Shown: one piece after another, positions 11,431 through 23,158 of the stretch | Layout: each line of letters opens with the position of its first letter | How positions within the stretch are numbered: the stretch's first letter is position 1 | Source: Cocos nucifera | Taxonomy: Eukaryota; Streptophyta; Magnoliopsida; Arecales; Arecaceae | Assembly: GCA_006176705.1 (NCBI GenBank) | Contig: QRFJ01002107.1 | Location: 186,001-250,000, forward strand | Reading direction: 5' to 3' | DNA length: 64,000 bases | Program-made: the position numbers and the translations under genes | Notes under the pieces: generated by a model | Databases searched by the model: none | Seen by the model: the letters and a program-made list of their open reading frames with translations, nothing else | What the model was told of the DNA's origin: nothing

Positions 11431-13292
11431 CAGGTTTCATAATTCATTAGATCTAATTTTAATTTTTTTTAACTTAATAATTAGATAATTTTAGATATCA
11501 CATTAGATGTGATTAGATCTAAAATTAAAAAATTATTATTTAAATAATCTAGATCTAAGATGTATGAGATGCATGACTAGACTAGGAATAAAATTATTCT
11601 ATGTATAGTCTAGCATGATCATAATTTTAATTTAATTAATTATAATTTTTAAATCTATTTATTTATTTTTTCTAATATTATAAATATTATAATTAGATCT
11701 AAAAAATAAAAAATAAATTTATTTAATTTATTCATATGAGATATGATAGATGCATGTTTAGACTAGTTATAGAATAGTTCTACAAAATTATCTAGAATAA
11801 ATTTTAATTTAATTTGATTAAATTTAAATCTTATTTTTTAGATATTTATGAGATAATTTAGATCTGAAAACTTGCATGATATGATACATGAGATATATGC
11901 AAAATATATTTTTAGTTAGATTAATTTTTATATATGTGATATATGATGTAGATCTAACTAGTTTTGTAGATTTATCATGTTTCTGATTAAGGCGATCTCC
12001 TTGGCCGTCCAGTTAGAAGAATGAAGTAGGGATTAAAGGCCCTCTTCTTTCATTTGATTGAGTGTTCTTACAATGTGTAGGGGTGCTGTGCATTTGATCT
12101 TAATCAGAAATCAAAAACTTATTTTTTGTAAAACCTTAGATCCTGAAATCTTAGGATTTTATATACATGTTTTATTTATGAACCCTAAACTTAATTAAGA
12201 ATTAAGATTATGAAATATATTAGATCTAAAATTAAAAATTTTTAGATCTAAGATATATTCATAAAATTGGGTTCGGGCTTGGATAGCTTAATTAGGTCTA
12301 GCGGTTGATCAAACTGAATCAAGAGTTGGTTAGGTCTGGGTACTTAAATTAACCAACCTAATAGGATTAAGTCTGGGTCAAGGTCGAATCACATGAGTAA
12401 TCGATCAAGTTAAGACCTAATTAGGCTCAATGGTTAAAGTCTGGATTGTAGGCTAATTCGATTGATTCTGGCTCAATAATTTGGTGTCTAAGGTAAGTTT
12501 GGCTGATACGATTGATTGATTTTTAATTAGGAGCTACTCGATTTGAATGCATTCTTATCGAGTTAATGGCATATCCCTTCCATCGGTCTCACTTATCTTG
12601 CTATATTTGTCGGTCCAGTTCTGATCTAAGGTGGCTAAAAATCCGAGCTAACCCATGCCACTAGGTTAGTCATAATGGTTATAGCTATGTCAAGTCAAGT
12701 TAAAAGAGACCTAAATCAAATCTTCCTAAGAATAGATTAAGTCTAAGGTCTTCCACCATTGTAGATGTGCGGGCCCTTTTCGGGGTTGATTGTTCTCGAC
12801 TGGTCATAGTAGTTCAGTTACACTGGAAAGATGCAACCATGTCTATTAGGCATTGGATGCTACAGGCTGGAGGATGGATTGGGCTCAATATTTTGAATAC
12901 GGTGAGAGATCCAATTAGAAATTCAATCTGTGCAAATGATGGATCTAACTTAATTAAGGAGTGGATCAATATTTCGGATACAGTGAGATTCATGAATTAG
13001 AGACCAAGTCTGGGTGCACCATGATTAGAGAATCATTGGATAAGAGTTGTTCACTCATTGGCTAATCCATCATCAATAACTATTAGGTGAGGTGATGAGT
13101 CAGTTGGTGGGACTACACCATCCACTAGAAATCAGTAATCATGATGATTTTTGCATCTTTACAAAGGAAGTGTAGGGATCCAAGAAAATAGTGAGAGCTA
13201 ATTTGTTTAAAAATTAAACCACTAAATAAATTGGTCAAGTCTTAATTATAAAATCTAACTAAAAACTTTGACTCCCTATAGAAAAAGGAAAA
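11431..13292 (+). other. A2 untranslated leader
   Basis: A 1.86-kb AT-rich leader collinear with that of A1. It may hold packaging or translation signals, but I recognise none. The block at 12750-12860, with GCGGGCCCTTTTCGG, is the best conserved against A1 (4690-4800). ORFs in this stretch have no protein-level match in A1. Confidence 0.65.
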
Positions 13293-14090
13293 ATATCTGT
13301 GTCTAACCCACTAGCCCATATCCTGGACACCCATAGACTGACCGAACTCAATTATAGGGATTGGCTCTGGAACTTCAAAATTATTTTGAGTTTCGAGAAG
13401 TTGACTCATGTACTAGACCAAGATCCCCCCATCTTACTAGCTCATCCATCTACTGAATAGAGAGCATCTTTTGATAAATGGATAGATGAAGATAATAAGG
13501 CCAGATACTACATGTTGGGCTTGATGTCTGATGAGCTTCAGCGCTAACATGAAGATATCAAGACTGTCCGTCAAATGTTGGCTCATCTGCAAGAGTTGTT
13601 TGGTGAATAAAGTCACGCAGCCAAATATCATGTCACTAAATGACTATTTAAGGCTAAAATACGTGATGGGCAGTCAGTCCAAGATTATTGTCTGATGATG
13701 ATCAAGGACTTGAAAGAACTTGAGAAACTTGGAGTGAAGTTAGACCAGGATCTACAGAATGATATAATTCTGCAATCCTTAAGTGATGTGTATGGGCAAT
13801 TCATCATGAATTACCATATGTATAAACTTTAGAATACTCTAATCGAGCTTATGAATATGCTGGTTACTGTTGAGCTTTCTATGAAAGATTCTAAAGGCTC
13901 AGTACTTGCTATGGAATGGACTTCTTCCAAGAGAAAGTTTTTTGAAAAGAAAAAGAAGTCTATGAAAAAGTGAAAGATGGAAGGTGGAAAGAAAAAGAAG
14001 GCAGAGCTGAAGATGAAAGCCGCTGATAAAGAAAAGTGTTTCCATTGTAATACTGATGGCCACTGAAAGTAGAACTGCCCTACATACCTA
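13293..14090 (+). pseudogene. A2 copia gag
   Basis: Capsid and nucleocapsid region. The codon aligned with the A1 initiator is ATA (13293-13295) instead of ATG, followed by SVSNPLAHIL, so the start itself appears lost by one transition. A gag (UBN2-like) domain follows, with DWLWNFKIIL, HEDIKTVRQMLAHLQELF and LQSLSDVYGQFIMNY. A lysine-rich stretch then leads to the zinc knuckle CFHCNTDGH at 14037-14063, continuing as stop-K-stop-NCP where the family has WKRNCP. All C and H ligands of the CX2CX4HX4C motif remain visible, but stops inside and upstream prevent translation. It is collinear with A1 gag. Confidence 0.88.
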
Positions 14091-17000
14091 GTCACCTTGA
14101 AGAATAAGGTGTCAGGTCCTTTTGGAGGTATGCTCGTTATTGAATCTAACCTTACGATTTCTTCTGCATCCAATTGGGTGCTTGACTCTGGTTCTAGTAC
14201 TCATTTGTACACTTCCATGCAGGATCTTGAGGATAACAGAAGGCTGAGGGATGGTGAGATGATCCTATGCATCGAAAATGGAGCAAAGGTTGCTGCTGTG
14301 GCCATGAGAACCTACCCTTTTTGACTACCATCTGGCTTAGATTTAGTACTTAGGGATTGTTATTATATGCCTACTGCAAGCAAAAATTTGATTTCTATTT
14401 CATGTTTAGCATAAGATGGCTATGTAATTAGTTTTCTTAAGGACCATTGTAATATTCTTTATGAAAGAAATAAAATTACAAGTGGTTTCCTTATTAACGA
14501 TCTCTATCAGTTATATATTGATGTATCTATCTTTAATATCGAGCAAAATGTAAATGCCATAAGATCAAAATGACCCAGGGATAGTCCAAATGATAGGAAT
14601 CTATGGCACCTAAAGCTAGGTCATATAGCAGAAGATAGGATTAACAAATTAAAGAAAATCGGGCTATTGAATTCATTGACTTCTGAGTCATATCCAATTT
14701 GTGAATCATGTCTTTATGGCAAAATGACTAAGCTCCCTTTTATAGGACATGGGAAAGGGCCACAAACTACTTGCCCTAGTACATACTGATGTGTGCGATC
14801 CATTTGATGTGCCAGCTAGAGGCAACTTTGACTACTTCATAATCTTTACTAATGATTTATTATGGTATGGGTATGTGTATCTTATGACACACAAGTCTGA
14901 AGCTTTTGAAAGTTTAAGAAATTCAGACATGAAGTCGAAAAGCAAACTAAAAAATCCATTAAGATTCTTCGATCAGATCGAGGAGGTGAATACCTTAGTT
15001 GGGAATTTTTGGACTATCTTAAGCAAAATGGCATAGTCTCTTAATGGACTCCACCTAGAACACCTCAACTCAATGGGATTTCAGAATAGAGGAACCAGAC
15101 CTTATTAGATATGGTCCAATCCATGATGAGCTTCACAGACCTTCCTGATTTTCTTTGAGGATATAGTCTGTTAACTGCTATATATTTACTGAATAGGATT
15201 TTCTCTAAAATCATTCCTACCACACCATATGAGATATGGCATGGTAAGAAACCAAATCTAAGTCATCTCAGAATTTGGGATTGTCCGGCTCATGTCAAAA
15301 GACAACAAGCGGACAAGTTAAATTATACATCATTTAGAGCTTGATTCATAAGATATCCTAAAGAGTCATTAGGATATTATTTCTACATTCCAGAAGACCA
15401 TAATGTGATTGTGAGTCAGCATGCCATCTTTCTTTAAAAATAGTTTATTCAAGATGATGGCATTGAAAAGCAGATCAAGCTCGAGGAGAAAATCTCACAA
15501 AAGCAATGAGCTAAGGACCCTATGGAACCAAATCAGGTTAAGCCAATACAATCACTACCTCCTCCACCTCATAGATCAGAAAGGATTTTCCATCCTCCTG
15601 AGAGGTACTTAGGTACTATTTCAAAGAAAGTAGAAGAAATATTCCTCGTAGGTAATGCGGTTCATGGTGATGATCCCAAAATCTATGATGAGGTAATATC
15701 AGATATCGACTTCAAAAAATGGTTAGAGGCAATGAAGTCAGAAATTGACTTGATGCACTCAAACCAAGTCTGAATCTTGGTAGATCCACTAGAAGGTATA
15801 GTACCTATTAGGTGTAAATGGATCTACAAGAGAAAGATTAGTGCAGATAAAAATGTGGAGACATTCAAAGCTAGATTAGTGGCAAAAGGGTATAGTCAGC
15901 ACGAAGAAATTGACTATCAGGATACCTTTTCGTCAGTAGCCATGCTAAAATCCATCCATATATTGCTTGCTATTGTAGCCTATTTCAATTATGAAATATG
16001 GCAAATGGATGTGAAAATGGCATTCTTAAATGGATACCTTGAGGAAGATATCTATATAGAATAGCCACTAGGTTTCACATCCAGTGATGTTGATCATAAA
16101 GTATGCAAGTTGCAAAGGTCCATATATGGACTTAAGCAAGCATCTCGGAGCTGAAATACTCATTTTAATGATGTGATTAAATTATTTGGTTTCATCAAGA
16201 ATGAGGAGGAATCATGTGTTTTCAAAAGGTCAGTGGGAGTGCTATTATCTTCCTCGTACTGTACGTGGATGATATCCTCCTTATTGGAAATGATATTTTC
16301 ATGTTGACCATAGTTAAAATATGGTTATCTAAAGAATTCTCCATGAAAGATCTAGGAGAAGCATCCTTTATTCTAGGAATTAAGATCTATAGAGATAGAC
16401 CGAATAGGATGCTAGGTCTTTCATAAAAGTCTTACATAGAAGAAGTGCTAAAGAGGTTTAGCACGAAAAACTCCAAGAGAGGATTGGTATCCTTCAAACA
16501 TGGCATTCATCTCTCCAAGAAAATGTATCCCAACACACCTGAGGAGATTAAATGCATGAGCAAGATCCCTTATGCTTCAGCAATAGGAAGCCTCATGTAT
16601 GCCATGTCATGTACACGACCTAATATAGCCCATGCTATAAGTGTCACGAGCAGATATCAATCGAATCCAGATGAAGAACACTGGACTTCTATGAAATGTA
16701 TCCTTAAGTACTTAAGAAGAACTAAGGATATGATGTTGGTTTTTGGTAATGGAGAACTCTAAGTCTAGGAATATACAGACTCAGATTTTATGTCCGACAT
16801 AGATGATCAAAAGTCAACATCTGGGAGTCTCTTTGTGTGTAATGGTGGTGTTGTCAGTTGAAAGATTTTCAAGCTGATAGTGATAGCAGATTCCACCATG
16901 GAAGCAGAGTACATCGCTGCGTCAGAAGCTACAAAGGAGGCATTCTGGTATAAAAAGTTCACCACAGAGATCGAAGTGATGCCATCGGATGCCATTCCTC

Positions 17001-17235
17001 TGTACTACGACAATAATGGCACCTTAGCCTTGCTAAGAAGCCGAGATCTCATCAAAAATCCAAGCACATCGAGCAGCGATACCACCTCATTCGTGATTAC
17101 CTTAAGAAAGATTACGTCGAAGTCAAAAGAGTCGACTCTGCAGACAATGCGGTAGACCCACTTATAAAGCCATTAGGCCAACAGAAGATCAAAGCCCACC
17201 TTGAGAAGATGGAACTTAGATTTATAGCTAATTGA
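14091..17235 (+). pseudogene. A2 copia pol (protease-integrase-RT-RNase H)
   Basis: Near full-length pol in Ty1/copia order. Protease: WVLDSGSSTHLYTS at 14175-14216, active-site DSG intact. GAG-pre-integrase: HIAEDRINKLKKIG followed by CESCLYGK near 14700. Integrase core: HTDVCDPF (first D), RSDRGGEY at about 14970 (second D), then NGISE (E). RT: KARLVAKGYSQ, QMDVKMAFLNGYLEED at about 16000, and an intact YVDD at 16262-16273. RNase H: DSTMEAEYIAASEATKEA at 16890. The frame ends MELRFIAN-stop at 17235, four bases before the polypurine tract. Stops and frameshifts at about 14324, 15042, 15300, 15775, 16064, 16155 and 16426 break it into pieces. Confidence 0.92.
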
Positions 17236-17238
17236 GTT

Positions 17239-17255
17239 TTGATCAAGTGGGAGTT
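17239..17255 (+). promoter_or_regulatory. A2 polypurine tract
   Basis: Purine-rich AAGTGGGAG followed by TT immediately before the 3' LTR TG. It primes plus-strand DNA synthesis in copia elements. Confidence 0.85.
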
Positions 17256-19545
17256 TGTTAGATATGTGTGCCCTAGAAGTCAGATTGACTGACACTTGTA
17301 ATACACTTCTAAGGGAAAAATTATAATTTTAACTATAAAAAATAAAATGGATTATTTTCTATCATAGTGTGTATTTGAAAGTGTCTGTGATACATTCCTT
17401 GAGTTAATGGTAATGATAGTTCATATTTTCAAGAGTTGAAAATTTAAGACATGAATTTTTATTATTAACTCATAAAATGCTCCCGACCATAGGATCATCA
17501 TGAGGATGGTGATTGATCCAGAAGGTTGGTATACGATCGCTTCTTTTGGATAGATGAGTCTTGAGTCTATAGTGTAGAGATACTAGAGTGAGAGTACAGA
17601 TACTCGTTAGAGAACGAGGGCACTAAGCGTGACCACCTCGAGCAGTCATGAGGAAGTCTATCTTCTCATCGATGACTGGCTCAAAGCTGTAGTAGTGTAT
17701 CTGGTTCTTTGACCTGAGGTGCATCGGCAGTTCACCTTGAGGGTGTTATAGTTTGACTATACCATAACTCGATCTCCTAGCCATTCGGAATCCTGAGGTG
17801 TATGTTGGCTATAGCATGTTCATTATAGGAATTGGATTGCACCAATAGGGGATCTATCTACCTCGGTAGATGAGGAGCAATCCTATGATGATCATGAGAA
17901 TCAAGTCCATAAGCCCATGGCCATGGCAGAGTGAAATAATAGAAAGAGGTTCTATTAGGGTTTTTACATTGGACTTGAGTCGAATGATTAATTCATATGA
18001 TGGAAATTAGGGTTTGACGAGATCACCTTAACCCTAATCCGATTGGAGCTCAAGATAAAGAAACTTAATCACATAGGTAACTGCACTGAGAGGTTTGCTT
18101 TTAGTTCTAATGGATTGCCACCATATGCTGCTAGGTGTCACTGGTGGATTTTTGGAGCAATTAGAATGATTTGGATGATCGATCATACTAGTTGTTTGAA
18201 TCAGAAAAGTTTTGATCCATCGGAAGGTGTTTTGATGATGCCGATGATAGAGATCATGACACATCCCATTACCATACAAAAATGAACCTAATTGGATCAC
18301 ACAAATAAGGATTTGGAACTGGATATCATCAATTGATTATCCCAATTCAATTGATTTGAATAAGATTCAATTAGGTTCAAGAAAATCGTGCTAGCACACG
18401 ATTGATTCTAATGTTCTCCTTTAACAATCATTGAAGCTTGTCTCGACTGAGCCAAATGTGTTTGGGCTCACTCAGGAATCTTTACATAGTCTGACTGGAG
18501 CTTGTTCAGATCATAAAAGGGTTATCTTAATTTATGAGATAAATTTAAGATAACACCTACCATTTTCTGTCATCTACTAAATCTTGCCTTCAGACATTGG
18601 TCAAATGTTAACCCTGGACACTTAGACATCTGCCCATGTATCATACACCCATAGGAGAGTACCTGGGGATTTGTCCTCCTACTGAAAAGTAGATAGGAAG
18701 GGGGTGCATGCCTTGGGAGGTGTGCACCCTATGAGGATAAAACATGAAGTCCCATATAGTTGGGACTCTAGGTTGCTTCAGAGGATTAATCTGTGTGGCA
18801 CCAAGAAGTCTAGTTTGACCAGTCTTGGCACCACCTAAGGAGAATTTTGAGGGTCTCTCATCTGACTAGATCAAATGATGTCATCCCACCAATCAAATTT
18901 AGATCTGATTGCATAAAGGGTCGTGATTGGCCAAGATGATGTGGCACTGCATGGTGCAGCAGGGTCTATATAAACCCTGTCTGCGCCAAGAATTCAATTC
19001 TTCTACCTTTAGCCCATGCCACATGGCCCCTCTCTCTCTCCTTCTCTATGCCACCCTCTGGCCCTCTCTCTCCTCTTCATGCCCAAGGGCTTTTGGGCAT
19101 GAACAAGGTGCTATCCAAGCAAGTGAAAGGCACCAGAAAAGAAAGAAGGCAGCACTGCTGCAAGAGACAACGACTGTTCTTCAAAAGCCATTTTGAAGAC
19201 CTTCAAGATTAGATCTAGATCTGATTTTTGGAGGATTGATTGAGAAGGAGAAGATCTTCAGATCCTGCTCGAGTGGATGTCGGTAGAGGCCAGTTACTTA
19301 CATGGCTACATCCAGAACCTCAGGCAAACATTGAGATCATCACAGGATAATTGGATTACCCAAAATAAAGAAAAAATTAAGTTAGATTTAATTTTTATTT
19401 TTATTTTTATTATCAAATCAATAAGATTAGATCTGAGGAGTCTCAAATCTGATTAGGATCCTAAAGAAAAAAATTTTTGAAAATATCCTTCCTGATCCAA
19501 TCAGATCTGAACGAACCTAATCCAGAAATTTGATTTTTTCCTTCA
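17256..19545 (+). repeat. A2 3' LTR
   Basis: 2290 bp, TGTTAGATATGTG to CTTCA, a near copy of 9122-11416 with the TATA box at 18967. It is followed by the target duplication ACTGA and then the right part of the B1 LTR. Confidence 0.93.
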
Positions 19546-19550
19546 ACTGA

Positions 19551-20210
19551 CACATAGGTGGATTGGCTCGGATATGCAGTCGAGCTAGCTCGGGCTGAGA
19601 TCGAGCCAGCTCAAAGTGGATTCGAGTAGGCTCTCTCAAGTAGATAGAAGATAGGATTCAAATAAGATGTAGTCAAGCTAGCTCGGCTTCTAGCAGAGCC
19701 AACTCGATGATAGCAAATAGAACTGGATGAGATTTTTTGTTTGATCTTGGATTGGGATTAATCCAAGGGGTCTTGAGGCCTAGTCTAATAAGGTCCTAAG
19801 GGGGATAACTCATGTATGGATCAGGTTTAGATCTAGAAGATGACAGTATGAGAGACATGGGTATACATGGGCTTGATGAGCACTTTCATGTATTAGATTA
19901 GCCTAGGAGAGTTTTTTGGCTGGGGTCTGGGTTTATTAGGATTTATATGGTATAACAAAAATCCTAGGGTATAAATCTAAGTATTGTAACTTTTACAAAA
20001 AGTGGAATCAATATAGAGCTTTTCTCCCTAAAGCCTCTTCTCTTCTCTCTCTAGTTCCAACTTTAAGCCCTAAGTATAGGCTATCTACTTTGTTCTTCTT
20101 CAGGTTTCTGAATTAACATCCAAGTTCTATGCAAGAGATCGAATCTGCGGTTGTGGTTCCGAGCAGTTGTAGGAGCAACAGTTGGTTTCAGAGCAGTGCC
20201 ATCTGCTACA
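19551..20210 (+). repeat. B1 5' LTR, right piece
   Basis: Continues the LTR begun at 8862. It carries a cluster of palindrome-like words, GAGCTAGCTC, GAGCCAGCTC and AAGCTAGCTCGG (19587-19715), shared in degenerate form with 32700-32850 and 34075-34205. Its 3' part (19870-20190) also matches the minus strand of 55000-55357. It ends near CTGCTACA; a PBS-like GTTGGTTTCAGAGC lies at about 20180, just inside the end. Confidence 0.75.
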
Positions 20211-20215
20211 ACATT

Positions 20216-20228
20216 TGGTATCAAAGCC
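20216..20228 (+). promoter_or_regulatory. B1 primer binding site (iMet type)
   Basis: TGGTATCAAAGCC right after the LTR end. A second identical copy follows at about 20245 and a related GGTTTCAGAGC precedes it at about 20182, giving three PBS-like words in 75 bp. Confidence 0.75.
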
Positions 20229-20337
20229 AACTATCCTCAATAATTTGGTATCAAAGCCTAGTTGAAAATGAAGAAGGAAGAAGATCAGGGTTCAGCAGAG
20301 ATCAGTAGTGAAGTTTAGATCTAAGATTTTCTCTAGG

Positions 20338-22235
20338 TGATGAATACATTAATTATAACATAAAAAGTATTAAAATTCATGCTATTTTATCTTTTTCTAT
20401 TTATATTTGATACTTTTTATGATCTTTATAGAAATAATTAATTTTAAAATCTTAATTGTAAATCAACTAGAAATGGCCATCCAACATATATAGATGAAGC
20501 TTCAGTCCAAATTCAAGCATGTCACATGCACGATACGTGAAGATACATAGATACGAGCATGCAGGAAGCAGAGAACATGCATGATATTAATAAAAAAAGA
20601 TTTTTTTTTTGAGAAGAGGATGTACATTTTGACATTTAGTGTAATTAATGAAGGGCTCTTTATGCATTAAATGCATAAATAGTGGCCTATGGGCTTTGTG
20701 GATGAGCTCGTGGTTAGTCTTCGCGCATGGGAGCTGATATAGCTATGGATGCTTTAGATTTTGTGAAGACCTACAAGAAGGCATGAGCAAACTTTTAGCA
20801 TGTAAATAGCGGATGGGCAAAGTAGGTGCGAGAAGAAAAATGCAAAAATCAGGCAAGCAGAGCATAAGTGCGGGCCTTGTGTGGAATCAATGCAGAAAGA
20901 AGTGATGGACATCCGAGATTTAAGAAAAAAAAATTTATAAAAAAAAAATTTGGATTGAACGGCAACTTTTCTTCTTGCCTTATTTTCCATCCTTTCCATC
21001 TCATCCATCCAAGTTTCTTTATCACTCTAATCTCAACCATCCATTCTTTTAGAAAACATCTTTTTATTGGTCCCACATCTAGAAAATACAAAATCCTCCT
21101 TCCTCCTAACACCTATAAATAAAGCCCAGTATCACTATCTTGAGATATATCTCTTCATACCATAACTCTTATAGGGGTCCATGTGATAGGTGAGAATACC
21201 TACTAATAAAGTTTTTATCTATCTTTTTTTTCACTTTTTTCTACCCTTCCAACACACGAGAAGGAGAGTTAGCCAAGGAAAGATAAGCCAGGAGAGATTT
21301 TTATATTTTTATTTTCTTATTTCAACTTCAAGCCCTGTTAATGCCTTGGGAGTTAAAAATCTTCTTTTTGTATTAGATATTTTTATCAATAATAAAAATT
21401 AATTTTTTTTCTCATCAATTTAATTTTTATTTTCAGCAAATAGGATAGTTTAAATTTTTATAATTTAATTCTTATAATTTTTAATTTTAGCACTAGGATA
21501 GTTTATTTCTATAATTCTTTAATTTCTATAATTTAAATTTTAGTAAGTAGTATAGAATTTAATTTTAATTAATTTCAAAAGCTTTGATTTAAATCATGTC
21601 TAGCTAAGCAATCCTCTAAGATTTGTGATGAAGCTAAACCATGATTAGAAGCTCTTTCTTAGGATTTTTCCTTGGTTTTTATCTTTCTAATTCTTCTTCC
21701 TTCAAGCTTCTTGCAAAAAAATTTGATGGACTATCATTGGATTTCAATCCTTTTATAGTTCATGCTTGATTCGGTGCAAGAAGGATAATAGGAAGAAAGC
21801 CTATAATTTTGTTTATTCCTTTTCTCTTTTTTCTTATGAAAAACTTTCATGGATTATTATTGGGTCAGAGTCCCTTCATAGTCCATACTTAGGTAACACA
21901 AGAGAAGTAATTGAAAGAAGAGTTCTTTAATTAGGGTGAATGCTTATCCATGCATTACACCTTGATCAAAGGATATCATAAGAGAAATCTTAGAAAGACT
22001 CTATAAGTCATTGGTCTAGTGGATTCAAAAGCCCTAGATCTTTAGATTATTATTCTCTAAAATTAATTTACTATTTAGTAGTAAGTAACAAACAATCTTC
22101 CAAACTCTTTGTGAAAGCTCGCTTGAGTAAGGGTTTGAACATAATTCAAATACAATTCCTCATGGGATTGACCCATACTCACTGGACATGCTACTTTGCA
22201 TACCATGCACTTACAGTTAATTTTAAGATATTTCA
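20338..22235 (+). repeat. G1 5' LTR
   Basis: 1898 bp, TGATGAATACATT to GATATTTCA, matching 27151-29038 almost throughout. The TATA-like TATAAATA at 21114-21121 precedes a pyrimidine-rich leader. ORFs inside are repeated in frame-shifted form in the other LTR and are judged non-coding. Confidence 0.92.
21114..21121 (+). promoter_or_regulatory. TATA box of the G1 5' LTR
   Basis: CCTATAAATAAAGCC. In the 3' LTR the equivalent at about 27920 reads CCTTTCAATAAGCC, so the box is lost there. Confidence 0.6.
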
Positions 22236-22241
22236 AATTTT

Positions 22242-22260
22242 TGACATCATTTTTAGGGAA
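22242..22260 (+). promoter_or_regulatory. G1 primer binding site, decayed tRNA-Asp type
   Basis: TGACATCATTTTTAGGGAA, six bases after the LTR end, compared with the Athila-type TGGCGCCGTTGCCGGGGA. The changes are transitions plus one G-to-T, the same pattern as in G0, G3 and G4. Confidence 0.7.
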
Positions 22261-23158
22261 TTGGCATGTTTTAAATTATATTTTAAATTTTTGTTCTTCG
22301 TGCTTTTAGCTTAATTTTAGCTTGACCTTTCTAACTTATATATCTTGTCTTATAGAAAATTGGTGAGTGCTAGAAATCGGTACATAATCTAACCTTTTTC
22401 TTTTTCTTTAGTAGGCTAATTTAATCTTAGTTCATTATTAGTTTTTAATTAAAACTTATTTGTTCTTATTAGTTGTGCATAAGCATATCTAAACTACTTT
22501 AAGGGCACAAATCTAAATAAGATAAGATGGAAATTTCATTACCCTTCCTTAGCCCATAAATAAATTTCCTCATTTGCATTCACCCTAATCCTTAAATAAA
22601 ATCAATTAGATGTTAGCCTAGGGACATCCGAGCTCATTAGGACAAGGCATCCAAAAAAGTTGGACTAGATCAGGATTGGCTAATTGACTGGTGTCTAGGA
22701 AAGGGGTTCAGGGACAAGAGTCTGAAGAAAGGTGATTCTTTAATTAGTTCTGCTTGCTTGGCCAATCTAATTGGTGTCTAAGGAAAATAACCGAGGGACT
22801 CCCATCGATCTTACCCTTACCTTGCTAATTGGCTAGTTGGTTTCTGACTTGGAGGGCTCCAAGGCAGCCTTGGTAGTTAAGAGCTGTCTAGAATTAAGGT
22901 GACTTAGGATAGATATTTGCTTGATAAATATTTGAAAAAAAAAGAAAAAAAATCTTTACTAATTTATCTCACCTTTTCTTTTGTCTCTAGATTTAGGACT
23001 CCTTAGGATCCATATGTAGAACTCTTTTCTTATCTATCTTCCTCTTCTCTCTTCTTTAAAAAATTAATAAAAAAATTAAAAATAAAAAATAAAATAAAGT
23101 GTTTACTTTTCTCATGGAAAAGGATTTTAGGTCGACTAATTAGAATTGATTTGATTCC
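22261..23158 (+). other. G1 untranslated leader
   Basis: 0.9 kb with no ORF. It shares, on the opposite strand, the TTGGTGTCTAAGGAAAA region and the GAGGGACTCCCATCGAT block (22760-22820) with the G0, G3 and G4 leaders, which places G1 in the same Athila-like group. Confidence 0.65.

Larger units (their letters stand above)
9122..19545 (+). mobile_element. A2, complete Ty1/copia retrotransposon with two LTRs
   Basis: A 10.4-kb element in which every structural part is present: 5' LTR 9122-11416, primer site 11419, leader, gag-pol 13293-17235, polypurine tract 17239-17255 and 3' LTR 17256-19545. Target duplication is GCTGA (9117-9121) and ACTGA (19546-19550), 4 of 5 matching. It is inserted in the 5' LTR of B1. 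The two LTRs differ at about 11 of the first 150 bases by eye, so the insertion is not recent. Many stops in gag-pol mean it is non-autonomous now. Confidence 0.92.

Noticed and set aside
13829..14173. 114-codon minus-strand ORF, very rich in phenylalanine
   Set aside because: It is the antisense of the lysine-rich gag tail of A2, which yields F-rich text without stops. No start signal or conservation.
18034..18300. Second antisense LTR ORF, also at 63340-63642
   Set aside because: Same reasoning. It lies in LTR sequence interrupted in the other copies, without a start context or conserved domain.
3315..19545. Single tandem LTR-internal-LTR-internal-LTR retrotransposon formed by unequal crossing-over
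   Set aside because: A1 is cut before its 3' end, a non-A spacer (8862-9121) separates it from the A2 5' LTR, and A2 has its own target duplication.
20868..21122. Host gene fragments suggested by ORFs in the G1 5' LTR and leader
   Set aside because: All lie in sequence duplicated between the two LTRs and lack codon-like conservation between the copies.
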